A stretch of 10,060 nucleotides of DNA from Phoronis ovalis. Taxonomy: Eukaryota > Phoronida > Phoronidae. Position numbers and translations under genes: made by a program. Of this stretch, positions 1 to 8,007 are shown one piece after another. The stretch spans positions 1 to 10,060 of the forward strand of contig JAOXYB010068467.1 in the NCBI GenBank assembly GCA_028565635.1, read 5' to 3'. Each line of letters starts with the position of its first letter. Within the stretch, counting starts at the first letter, position 1. The notes beneath the pieces are model-generated. The model was not told the DNA's origin. It worked only from the letters and a program-made list of their open reading frames with translations, and ran no database searches.

Positions 1-181
1 TTAATATAATAAATTTAATATGTATTTTTTTACAATGGTAAGCTGGGTCTTTTTTTGTCAGTAGTTGAAATATGCAACTAATCAGTCTAGAATACATCTG
101 TTACTTCGACCATTAACGTAGAATATCAAAATGAATTATGAATGTTTTGATACTCAGCTTATCCATCTTGCTATGTTTCAG
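1..181 (+). other. 3' part of an upstream aGPCR intron
   Basis: This is AT-rich non-coding sequence ending in a good acceptor (CTATGTTTCAG at 171-181). The preceding exon, which should encode TM1-TM4, lies outside the window. Confidence 0.7.
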
Positions 182-248
182 TAATGCCCGGTGTTCTGAT
201 TGGTGCTTTTGTTGGGTCTCATACGGACGATTACTATGCTCCAGACAT
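182..248 (+). CDS. aGPCR exon: end of TM4 and ECL2
   Basis: This 67-bp exon follows a TTTCAG acceptor and ends at a perfect GTAAGT donor. The first two bases finish a codon begun in the preceding exon, and the last two bases (AT) join the first G of the next exon to make a Met codon. It encodes MPGVLIGAFVGS, the exit of TM4, then an acidic, Tyr-rich ECL2 (HTDDYYAPD). The pattern Pro, then a small-residue-rich membrane segment, then Asp and Tyr before Cys-Trp is typical of class B2 receptors. Of the other two frames, one starts with a stop; the third is open but has no family resemblance. Confidence 0.8.
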
Positions 249-3200
249 GTAAGTATATATGATGATCGTATTGTATATATATATATCTTGTATTTATTTT
301 CTTAGCATATAGAACAACTCTTTCTCGCCAGAAGGTAGTGACCTGTCCTAACCTTTTCAATCTCCGTTAGGTATAAAGTCAGTAATGTGCTGGGTAAAAT
401 TAGAATCATCTTATTTTTCTTGGGAAGGGGCGTGCCTTCCACGTTCGCCCGTAAATCCGCCACTGACTGCTTACACCTGATGACGGACATGGGCGCAGCG
501 TGAAGGAATATTTATTATTTAATGACATTTTATTAATGAATTTTGTCTCAATCGAGACTAGTTGTATGCTCTTAGTAGTGTTACTCGTGGAATAAAAACA
601 TTTCCACAATTATGAGTTCTATGAATAACAATCAGAATCTTGTGTTTCCCGCTTAATTTAATCGACTTAATGGATGTGCCGTTTATGTTCCTGTCCTCAT
701 GTACATGCAAACAGTTTGCATAAATGCTGCGTTCACCCTGCACGTGAAATGAATTTTTATTATTTTTGTAGGTGCTGGATTGCCTGGGAGTATATCTGGC
801 TATTTTTGGGACCACCTATGGGAATTATATGCGTAACTCTTCTAGTCATGACGTTCACCGCCAAAGAACAGAATGAAAGCTCCTACGCTAAGGACGAACG
901 ATCTAATAAGATAATAAAGTAAGATCTTTTACTTAGGTTTTCTTTGTCTAAACTGTAATATATATGGTCCTTTGTAGAATCCTAAGTCATCCATAGAACA
1001 AACACCAAAATAAAAATATCTATATTTTTTTCCTTATATGATCAAACTGATTTCCAATACAAAAACAAAATAAATTAAGTCTTTATCGGATCAAGAAAGA
1101 TTTACAGTAACAAAACGTAATCCAATTATTATAATAGTTTATACATCTGTTTTACAGAACCACGACTACTATAAATTATATAGAAAAGTATTTCCAGCCA
1201 CTCGTTTATTACAACAATAATAATAAATTGCTTTAAAATATTCTTCTAATTTTTGATCATCATACAGTTTCTGAATAGTTTTCTCACCTTTAGTAGTCAG
1301 GATTTTGTAATTTTATTCTTAGAAGTATCTACATGTAAACTTAGCCCGAGTTACTTCAGAAAAATGTTATTAAAACGTTTGCTTTTTTGATATTTCAGAA
1401 ATCACAGTCGTGCTCTTTGGACGCAGGTTATTCTTCTCAGTGTTACATGGACATTCGCCTTTCTGTCCCTAAAAATGAGAGGCTCCATACTCAAGTATCT
1501 ATATGCCCTTTTTAACTGTTTGCAGGTAAGGTTGTTCCAATTTCTATAGTAAATTTAGTTTGTATATAAAGCCATTTTCTTGTATGTGCAGAGCCGGATT
1601 AAGCAAGTGCGGGGCTTGTAGCATAGCTATGTGCGAGAGAAAAATATCAGTTCAGTAATCGAAAAAGGTCGCTGAAACGTCTCCCTGCTGCAAGAAAAAA
1701 ATTGACAAGCAAAACAAAAAAGGCAATTTCCACTCCAATTGTACCAATACGCCCAGAATAAGTAACAAAACTACAATTTACGAGTTACATTTTCTAGATT
1801 TAGCATGAGCAAATTTGTTGATGATACTGGAAATGTTTATTTCACGCAGAAATTCATGTTCAATGCTCATTAGAGTGAGATTATAAAGCTTGCAAGCATT
1901 TAGTGCGGGGCCCTCGAAAATGCGGGGCCCGTAGCATATGCTACTTTTGCTACTAGGTTAATCCGTCACTGTGTATGTGCACTAAAAATATCGTAGCTGG
2001 AGCGCTAATCTCTTTAAAAAACAACAGCATTACAACTGACAATTCTCGCGTAGTTGAACGTTATTCCACAGATTAAAGAGTAAATAAATAAAACATACCT
2101 CTTTCATTATTTCAGGGTTCATTTTTCTTCGTTTTTTACTTTCTTTTGAACGAAGAGGTAAGTGTGAGGTCATCATTCGTAGTAAGCATGCTCTTCCATT
2201 ATTCTACCTTCTTCGAGGCTTGTGAATGCTATATAGCTGTGAATTATTTACTCAAAAGAGGATTTAATTTTCGAGGATCGAATTTGTGCCTTTTGTGCCC
2301 GAGTCTGCTGGTTTAGCAAGTTCCTTTTTGTGCAAAAACTCAGTTTTTTTTCAAAATGTAAACTTCAACACCCATGGAGATACTGAGCTAAAAATTTGGC
2401 AAAATTAACTTCTGACTAGGAATTCTAATGCAGTATCTCAAATTAGAATTTTTCTTAGTTCTTAAATGATGTGGGTGTCAGAAAAAAGTAAAACATTTCT
2501 GGCAGTTGAATTTTGAAAAGTCATGACTTTTGAATTTATGCTTTTGGAAGTCTCTATTTGAAGTCAAATTTGGTCAAGTTTCAACTTTATATCTACAGGG
2601 GTGTTGGACTTATATTTTTTGAAGTTTACAATTTGAAAAATGGGGGTTTTTACCCAAAATGACTTCCTTACTGATTACATAATCACATTGCAAAAACGTA
2701 AAGTCATTTTTCACAATCCTCAAGACAATACTTTTCGAAAAATGTATACTTTTATTAAATTATCTTTTACTTTTATTAATATCTTTCAACGTACGCATTG
2801 AACAATATTATTTTTTTTTTTCATAAATTTTTGTCACATAAAATGTTGTGTTTTTTCTAAATTCACAGAGGATATAAGAATAATTTTATTTGCAAAATGT
2901 ATTACTTTTTATTGCACTTAATTTATTGGTGAAGTTTTTACTCCATATCTCATGGTAGCGGTGAATATTCAATAATGCAGTATTCTTGCTCAGTGTACTG
3001 TAAGGAATATGCTATTCAAACACTAAAATTTGAATAGGTATGTTTAAAAATCATCTCTTATTCCATCAGGTGCGTGGCATATTCCGTAAACGCCGTATCC
3101 GTAAAAATCTGAATATACAAGGTTTGGAGCTTACTCCTGGGATCAGAAAGTCCACTGAGAGCCTCGATCACACTGATGACGAAGATGACGACCATGAAGA

Positions 3201-3638
3201 TCGGGTAACCGATTACAATTTTAATTAAAGAAAAGCATTAGGAACAATATAAAAATTATTAACTTATAGGAATGTCGTATTTTTTGCAAAGTTACTCTTC
3301 TTCTATTTTCTGGTCCCATAAACAATCCAGTTGGATGAGCATAGTTTTCTCCAATTGTAAATAGCATTTCTACAATGAAAATGTATCAACTACTGTCACG
3401 GTTAAGTAGAAAGGGTTGAAGAGATGAAATAGAAGAGTGAAATAATTTAATTCACAGTTTTATATTATTTGGATTGAATGTAACGGTTATATTTACCTTG
3501 TGATTTTTTTTGTCGCAGGGTGGCGTTGGAGATCAACCATTAGTTCGTCGAAAGAAAACTAGAAAACCCAGAGATAGATCGCATGGTGCTGATGGAGACT
3601 CGGACATTGATGATGGTGTAAAAGTTACTGCTGTATAA
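182..3638 (+). CDS. Adhesion-type GPCR (class B2, 7tm_2), C-terminal half, six exons
   Basis: The joined exons are 182-248, 772-918, 1399-1525, 2116-2157, 3070-3204 and 3519-3638. All introns are GT-AG and every junction keeps frame, giving 211 complete codons after a split first codon. Numbering from the ATG at 184, residues 1-12 end TM4, and ECL2 carries Cys23-Trp24, the conserved partner of the TM3 cysteine. TM5 is about 29-50 with the family Gly-Pro at 35-36. TM6 is about 78-95 with the conserved Thr-Trp at 87-88. TM7 is about 101-124, with Gln113-Gly114 and the family-typical ending LLNEEVR. The tail is residues 128-211. Adhesion GPCRs are plasma-membrane receptors self-cleaved at a GPS site and activated by a tethered agonist; the GPS, GAIN domain and TM1-3 are outside the window. 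The usual Gly three residues after the TM6 Trp is Ala91. The subfamily cannot be assigned; the TM7 end looks closest to CELSR/ADGRV-like sequences, which is an impression only. Confidence 0.88.
249..771 (+). other. aGPCR intron with solitary hAT-like terminus
   Basis: The intron runs from GTAAGT to TTTTTGTAG. It has a short TA run at about 274-286, and a transposon-like stretch up to 465 described separately. The remainder shows no gene. Open frames on the opposite strand here are not supported by any recognisable protein. Confidence 0.75.
451..465 (-). mobile_element. Solitary hAT-like transposon terminus
   Basis: Read on the minus strand from 465 leftward, the sequence begins CAGTGGCGGATTTAC, a terminus typical of hAT-superfamily elements. 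A GC-rich subterminal part (GGGCGAACGTGG and AGGCACGCCCCTTCC) runs to about 422. It matches 13 of 15 bases of the right end of the complete MITE at 1589-1971 read the same way. No matching opposite end and no duplicate of the flanking 8 bases (ACTGCTTA, 466-473) were seen upstream, so the element looks truncated or decayed. How far it extends left of about 420 is unknown. Confidence 0.5.
772..918 (+). CDS. aGPCR exon: ECL2 Cys-Trp, TM5 and ICL3
   Basis: This 147-bp exon follows a TTTTTGTAG acceptor and ends at a GTAAGA donor. It opens with Cys-Trp, the ECL2 disulfide cysteine motif. Next come an aromatic-rich TM5 (WEYIWLFLGPPMGIICV and onward) with the conserved Gly-Pro, and a hydrophilic ICL3 rich in Lys, Glu, Asn and Ser that ends at KII. 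Phase is 2 at both ends (it starts with one base completing the Met and ends with AA of a Lys codon). Confidence 0.88.
919..1398 (+). other. aGPCR intron, no internal feature
   Basis: The intron runs from GTAAGA to TATTTCAG and is uniformly AT-rich. I see no gene, repeat or transposon end in it. Confidence 0.8.
1399..1525 (+). CDS. aGPCR exon: end of ICL3, TM6, ECL3 and start of TM7
   Basis: This 127-bp exon follows a TATTTCAG acceptor and ends CAG|GTAAGG. Its first A completes the split Lys codon. It encodes NHSRALWTQ leading into TM6 (VILLSVTWTFAFL), a very short basic ECL3 (KMRGSILK), and the first part of TM7 (YLYALFNCLQ). The Thr-Trp of TM6 and the Phe-Asn-x-x-Gln of TM7 are class B2 landmarks. 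The exon ends in phase 0 exactly between Gln113 and Gly114 of the conserved Gln-Gly pair. Confidence 0.9.
1581..1588 (+). repeat. Left target-site duplication of the hAT MITE
   Basis: TGTATGTG directly abuts the left TIR and is identical to 1972-1979. Confidence 0.85.
1589..1971. mobile_element. Non-autonomous hAT-type MITE (383 bp)
   Basis: The left end is CAGAGCCGGATTAA and the right end, reverse-complemented, is CAGTGACGGATTAA, giving 12 of 14 bases matching. Perfect 8-bp direct repeats TGTATGTG flank it (1581-1588 and 1972-1979). An 8-bp target-site duplication and CAG...CTG ends are hallmarks of the hAT superfamily. Inside each end, at a similar distance (offset 29 on the left, 27 on the right), is a GTAGCAT motif; the right copy is a perfect 14-bp palindrome (GTAGCATATGCTAC, 1931-1944). 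GCGGGGC-type repeats occur at 1609, 1905 and 1922. These are good candidates for subterminal transposase-binding repeats. There is no transposase frame, so it must have been mobilised in trans. The perfect duplication suggests a fairly recent insertion. Confidence 0.85.
1972..1979 (+). repeat. Right target-site duplication of the hAT MITE
   Basis: TGTATGTG directly follows the right TIR and is identical to 1581-1588. The match can be stretched to ten bases (CA follows on both sides), because the element itself begins with CA. Confidence 0.85.
2116..2157 (+). CDS. aGPCR 42-bp exon completing TM7
   Basis: This 14-codon exon (GSFFFVFYFLLNEE) is phase 0 on both sides, with a TTATTTCAG acceptor and a perfect GTAAGT donor. 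It supplies the inner half of TM7 and the Asn-Glu-Glu that starts helix 8 in adhesion GPCRs. It is far below the size at which exon finders work well and would be easy to miss. Skipping it would keep the frame but remove half of TM7. Confidence 0.87.
2158..3069 (+). other. Longest aGPCR intron, with foldback repeat
   Basis: The intron runs from GTAAGT to TTCCATCAG. It includes the imperfect inverted repeat at about 2315-2671. The remainder is AT-rich with several T runs, including one around 2810-2821. No coding exon is seen. Confidence 0.8.
2315..2671. repeat. Imperfect inverted (foldback) repeat, MITE-like
   Basis: The left arm (about 2315-2430) pairs with the right arm (about 2545-2671). 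The best block is TTCAAAATGTAAACTTCA on the left near 2350-2367, against its complement on the right at 2620-2637, with one mismatch. CAACACCC (2366-2373) matches GGGTGTTG (2599-2606) perfectly. Pairing continues inward for roughly 45 bases at about two-thirds identity and outward with small gaps to AGCAAG/CTTACT. I could not define clear ends or a target-site duplication. It may be an old foldback MITE or a locally formed palindrome. Confidence 0.6.
3070..3204 (+). CDS. aGPCR exon: juxtamembrane basic patch and acidic tail
   Basis: This 45-codon exon is phase 0 at both ends and follows a TTCCATCAG acceptor. It begins with Val-Arg, completing the family motif NEEVR. A strongly basic stretch (RGIFRKRRIRK) follows, then a Ser/Thr-containing linker, then a dense acidic run (DHTDDEDDDHED). 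The 3' splice donor is CGG|GTAACC, which departs from consensus at +4, +5 and +6. If the following intron were retained, the frame would read only seven more residues to a TAA at 3226-3228. An in-frame ATG at 3040 lies in the intron and is not thought to be a start. Confidence 0.87.
3205..3518 (+). other. Last aGPCR intron, weak donor
   Basis: The donor GTAACC is non-consensus at +4 to +6, while the acceptor is strong. The intron has no other feature. Read through, it gives seven codons (VTDYNFN) and a stop at 3226-3228. Confidence 0.75.
3519..3638 (+). CDS. aGPCR last coding exon: basic patch and PDZ-ligand C-terminus
   Basis: This terminal coding exon follows a pyrimidine-rich acceptor (TTTTTTTTGTCGCAG) and encodes 39 residues and a TAA stop at 3636-3638. 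It starts GGVGDQPLV, then a second basic cluster (RRKKTRKPRDR), an acidic Ser-containing segment (DGDSDIDDG, which fits a CK2 acceptor pattern), and the final residues KVTAV. The last three residues, T-A-V, fit the class I PDZ-binding consensus (Ser/Thr at -2, hydrophobic at 0). Interaction with a PDZ scaffold, as known for latrophilins and BAIs, is inferred. Confidence 0.85.
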   Translation, partial: GGVGDQPLVRRKKTRKPRDRSHGADGDSDIDDGVKVTAV

Positions 3639-3995
3639 CGCTCTAACTTTTCATATAGTTTTTGTACAGCACTGTCCTTATAAAGGAAACTATAACGTAA
3701 GTTTTATACCAAGACAATGCGTGATGTAATGTTTGTTATGAAAATAACTAAGTCATTTTTACAATGTCAACATTAATTCAACGTGAATTTAAAAAATAGA
3801 ATTTAAGTATTTAGTGATATTTTAACATTGAAATAGATAGTTATAAATAGATATGTGCACAAATTGTTTAGAAGCAGGAATTAGACACCTTTAATTTATA
3901 TCATTTTATAATTGCTGCTTGACAATGCGTTTTGTACTGTGTGTATATTGTTATGTACTATTGCGTAATCACGGACGTGTAAAATGTTTGCTGAG

Positions 3996-4004
3996 TTATT
4001 TATT
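3996..4004 (+). promoter_or_regulatory. AU-rich element nonamer in 3' UTR
   Basis: TTATTTATT matches the AU-rich element nonamer UUAUUUA(U/A)(U/A) and lies just before the poly(A) signal. Such elements can recruit mRNA decay proteins. In AT-rich DNA a chance match is quite possible. Confidence 0.3.
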
Positions 4005-4015
4005 TACTAGTGTTA

Positions 4016-4021
4016 AATAAA
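4016..4021 (+). terminator. Poly(A) signal of the aGPCR gene
   Basis: This is a canonical AATAAA about 380 bases after the stop codon. It is followed by a T-rich run and a TG-containing stretch (CTCTGAATGTTATATTT), as expected around a cleavage site. It is the first well-placed signal after the stop. Another AATAAA at 4285-4290 could be an alternative distal site. Confidence 0.65.
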
Positions 4022-4045
4022 ACTTTTTTTATAAAATCTCTGAAT

Positions 4046-6999
4046 GTTATATTTAATAGTAAACCATGTTTTAACTCAAAACCCTCAAAACAAAAAGAGA
4101 GCAACACCGGCTAGTAAAGACATAACACCAACACTCACACGTTCATACGAAAAGATGGCAAAACAATGCCGATCTTTTTTATTCAAGGCCTATAAAAGGT
4201 TACAAATACTAGGACTGCTATGATGTTTATAATGTAATGAAGCTTTAAATTGCGAAAGATTACAAGAAATAATATGTATTGGGAAATAAAATATGTTATT
4301 CATTCATATTATACCAAATGTGTCAGATTGGATCAGTTATTTTGTATTTGTTCAAAGACTTCCGATTAATTAGATGAGTGCATCAAAAGATGTGTTCAAT
4401 GAGTCGTGTGTTTATGTAGCAGATTAGTAGCAGATTAATTACCATTATTTCCAAATGACAGCACTTTCCCAATAAGTTGTCTCGGAGATTACTGAACATT
4501 CTAGTCATTCGTAAAATTAGTCAATATGTATCGAGGAATTAACTTGATTTACGCCTTCAGTTTTATCAATATAAGCGACATGTACTTTTATAATACAAAA
4601 AAAAATTCCTTGACTTTAAAATTGAACATTTGATAATGGATAAATAATGATGACAGGTTTATTTTATTTTCCTTAAATGGTCGAAGACACGAGAAAATTA
4701 AAGAAAAAAATTTGTGGTATTTTTTTTGCTTCTTTGAATTCGTTGTTGTGAATTCTGATGTAAACAAGCTTCTCATGGCAAAAGTACAGTTGTATTTGCC
4801 AAATATTCATTTAGAGGGGTTTCAAAATCGGACCTTGCATGTATAATGACATGGGTTCATTTCATCGGGAACATTTCTTTACATGCATATTACTTTGCGT
4901 AATTAATTTATGTCTGTTTTAGTTTTTACACATGTCTTACAGACGTCCAAAATCTCTCGAAATTTTGTTAAGAAAGATATAACTGATATGCACAATCCAA
5001 TTATATCGGTTCCATATGGTTATCTTAAATCTTTTACTTACAATCCTCTGTAGACATTCGGCATATGGCACAAACAAGTTCAGACACTTTTCTTTTTGTG
5101 TATAACCACGAATTTTATTTATAGTATATCACCATTCCAGGCACGTGACGATATCAACAAACAGCTAAAGTAGATATTTACGTGATCGAGTTTTTTCGTT
5201 TAAAATTCGGATAGGTACAGTATAAATAATTGACGCGCGGTATAATCATTTTGAGGAAAAAATATACTGTTGAATTGTTAACGATCGCGAATGTCTAATT
5301 TTATATGAGGAAAGAAAGGAATGAAGATACCATCTTAATTGGATCTAGCACAAACATTTTAATTTTTGTTATAATTAAATTGCCAGTTATGGTACTGTTT
5401 CATCTTCGCTTAATTAGAGTTATCTATACGACCATCTTTTTATTTTATGTTTTTCTTAGTAATGAAGTGAGAAATGAGAAGACATTTTCATTGTACCATA
5501 ATATTACACGGAATTACTCAAAACTTAATGCGCTATAAGATATTTGTGATGAAGTATTAAATAATTAAAATATTTGCTTAAAAAATAAAATAGATTACTT
5601 TACAGTGTTTTCAAGTGTTTTGCTTCAATTATGAACTTTTAATTTTGTGATTACAAACGCATTTAGCTTATTGCTTTTCAATAAGTCTTGTTAACATTAA
5701 TTTTAAAAAACTGTTTAATTTCGAAAATAAACACATATGCTATTTGTACTGGATTTTCTATTTCTACATTTTGTATAAACGAAACAGTTGTTAAAGTGTG
5801 ACTTCGCTTCATCTCCTGCCAGGTTTTTCTTTATAATGATATGTCATCTAATTTAATCGAATTTAATTATAATGAATAGGAAACTTCTCTGTCCATTCAT
5901 TCCTTCCACTCTAATTGGTTTTAAAGTACTAGCAAATAATTCTACAACCACTATATACTTAGCCATATGTCACCTTAAGGTAAACGATAGTACGCATGCG
6001 TGGCTCAATTTTCTCCAAATGGGCACTAAGAGTACATCAGTCAGGTGTGTACCAAAATTACTAATAAATTATAAATTTTAAGATGCTCTTATGACTTTCA
6101 AAAGTATTAAAAAGATTAAAAACTTACGAAAAGAAGTTTTTATAAATTCCCGACTTATGTTAAGTTAGGATATATACAACTTTTAGAGTTTTATATATCC
6201 TAGTGTTAAGGCAGCAATCTTACCTTAACCGGAACGTACTGAATCTCTTTTTTCCGTACTAGATTAATTATGAACAGATCAGAATTAATACAATTGTTGA
6301 TTAATCATAATTTTGTTTCAAAGAAATTTTGTTTTGATGTAATATTCACACGAAATCATATATGCATGCACGTTTCTTTTTGATGTTATTTGCCATGTCT
6401 GTGTTAATTCTTTTTTATATATTTTATGATAAAAAATTCCTTTGAATTGGAATACAATATTCATTTATACATATTAACACATAATCAAATTGTCTGCTTA
6501 AATCTAAAGTTGTTTCTGTTTGCAAACAGATTGCTAGATTATACATGGAATTCTTAATTGGACTTGTTTCTTTTATTTCTTAATCCCAAGAAATTTAATT
6601 TGCAGAACCATATTGAATTAGTCTCAGAGCGCTTAGGTTTGAAGGTTTAACTTAAATTTAATGTTAGCTATATTTGCATATCAACATGGAAATTGATTCC
6701 CCATGCAATGCGGCACTTATGTTCAATTTGCAATAAGCGTTTAACTTAATTTAAAAACAGTACTTTGGCTAACAAGGAGACTGGCTGACTATTTCATTTT
6801 ATGACGCATCTTTGCATGCTTTGCGGTTATAACATTTCACGATAATATTTTATGTTTACTTACACATGGTTTTTCTGCTTTTCAGAACTCTACTTTTCTC
6901 AAAGTCCTTTATTTTTGTGAATTAATCCAAAAATACAGGATATGATAATACGCAATATTAAATCAAATAGCCTTCTTATCTCTTTTTTTCGTGATTGAC
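4046..6999. other. AT-rich intergenic region, no supported gene
   Basis: I see no exon with a credible protein, no RNA gene and no complete transposon here. The open frames present, such as 5305-5538 (+), are Ile/Leu/Phe/Asn-rich as expected from AT-rich noise. Small structures include an 11-bp tandem duplication GTAGCAGATTA at 4416-4437, a second AATAAA at 4285-4290, short palindromes ACCTTAAGGT (5972-5981) and CGCATGCG (about 5993-6000), and the hairpins at 6167-6229. Part of this may be an intron of the downstream gene if its first exon lies here. Confidence 0.6.
6167..6229. repeat. Pair of adjacent small hairpins
   Basis: AGGATATATA (6167-6176) pairs perfectly with TATATATCCT (6192-6201) across a 15-base loop. 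The pairing extends imperfectly outward to TTAAGT/GTGTTAA. Immediately after it, GTTAAGG (6205-6211) pairs with CCTTAAC (6223-6229) across an 11-base loop. The function is unknown. It may be a transposon remnant or chance structure. Confidence 0.4.
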
Positions 7000-7135
7000 C
7001 TATCACGGCTCGGCGGACAATGACGTCATCGAGAACGATACAAATGCACCTCTGGTTATATTACACTGGAATAAACAGATGGAAACACTTTAGAGACACA
7101 CGACATTTGACAACAGCACGTGCCAAGAAAAACAG
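7000..7135 (+). promoter_or_regulatory. GC-richer spot with CRE and E-box; possible promoter or first exon
   Basis: The stretch from about 7000 (ATCACGGCTCGGCGGACAA) is noticeably richer in GC and CpG than its surroundings. It contains a perfect cAMP-response-element palindrome TGACGTCA at 7021-7028 and the E-box palindrome GCACGTGC around 7117-7124. A possible splice donor AACAG|GTATTG is at 7135/7136. An ATG at 7020 opens 116 bases to that donor, leaving phase 2, which would fit the exon at 9807. The predicted peptide resembles no family I recognise, so a promoter or 5' UTR role is at least as likely. Confidence 0.25.
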
Positions 7136-8007
7136 GTATTGTATGCTTATATTAGAAAAAGTTATAATGCTTGTTCTTTTTCAGTTTACAAGAATTTGTA
7201 GTGTACGTATAATACAACATTATATAAAACAATGGTTTATTAACGTACATCCTTCTACTGATTTTTTTTTTCAATTTACAATATAACATATATGAGCGAC
7301 TTTGTTTGTGTAATATGTTTAAATCAAAAGCAGTACATTTTCATTAATCTTTTTGTTGATTAAAATATCATATTCGTATGCATTTTTTGCTGTTAATTAC
7401 CAACGATTTAAAAAGAAAAGTATTGTGATTGTAGATGAAATCAAATCAGTAAATGAAAAGGATATAGAATGAAATTGCTTTCAATTTTGCAAGTCTTAAT
7501 ATCTAACTTAATAAAGATTGTCTTCTTGCAAAATTTTAATTTTGTGTAAAACACGAGTTTGAAGCATCAACGCAACTACTTAGTTGCATTATACTGAAAA
7601 GTTAGAGATTTTTTAAATATATAATTAATATATTAGTTGCAGAAAATGTATGTAACATTAACACATATTTCACTAAGGAGGTTAGAAACACAAAATATCA
7701 GCTACGTAAATAATAAAAGAAGTTGCAATTGAAACTGCTTCAACCTATAGTTCGCTTTTAACAGAAAGTAGGCAAAAGCGCATTTTCATGCTATCTTAAT
7801 TTTCCCCGTTTATTACAGAGCGTAAAAGCAGCTTTATATAGATTTTAAACACAAAATATAAACCCATCGTTTATATTATTGGACAATCTCATAAACAAGT
7901 TTTTAATTGTTATTTTATGGCTTGTTGTGGAAACTCATGTTAATACATGCAATCTGACGTTTGTTTCTAAAAATTATATTTTTTTGTTTTATTTAATTTA
8001 TTTATAG
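7136..8007. other. AT-rich region, no supported gene
   Basis: Only AT-rich sequence with short runs and no recognisable exon, repeat or RNA gene. Confidence 0.6.

Larger units (their letters stand above)
1526..2115 (+). other. aGPCR intron hosting a hAT MITE
   Basis: The intron runs from GTAAGG to TTATTTCAG. About two thirds of it is the inserted MITE at 1589-1971. Without the insert and one target-site copy it would be roughly 200 bases. Confidence 0.8.
3639..4045 (+). other. 3' untranslated region of the aGPCR gene
   Basis: This AT-rich non-coding segment runs from the receptor stop codon to the probable cleavage zone after the AATAAA at 4016-4021. It has no open frame of note. It holds many ATTTA-like pentamers. 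The exact 3' end is inferred from the poly(A) signal. Confidence 0.6.

Noticed and set aside
274-286. TA dinucleotide run
   Set aside because: It is too short to be a meaningful microsatellite in this AT-rich sequence.
302-815. Open frames on the minus strand (302-490, 406-609, 558-815)
   Set aside because: They lie in a receptor intron, or overlap the real exon at 772-918 in antisense. Part of the first coincides with transposon debris. No protein family is recognisable.
3040-3069. ATG at 3040 as a start for the receptor tail exon
   Set aside because: The ATG lies before a proper CAG acceptor at 3069, and the family motif NEEVR is completed only by splicing 2157 to 3070.
4285-4290. Second AATAAA as the main poly(A) site
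   Set aside because: The signal at 4016-4021 is closer to the stop codon and has a T/TG-rich downstream element. The distal one remains only a possible alternative.
4416-4437. Two tandem copies of GTAGCAGATTA
   Set aside because: Only two copies of 11 bp, most likely a small slippage duplication with no further signal.
4588-4776. Minus-strand open frame of 62 residues
   Set aside because: It is Phe/Lys/Ser-rich low-complexity translation of poly-A/T tracts with no supporting signals.
5305-5538. Open frame of 77 residues on + with hydrophobic content
   Set aside because: Its Ile/Leu/Phe/Asn-rich composition is what random AT-rich DNA gives. It has no motif, splice context or family resemblance, and does not look like TM1-3 of a transporter.
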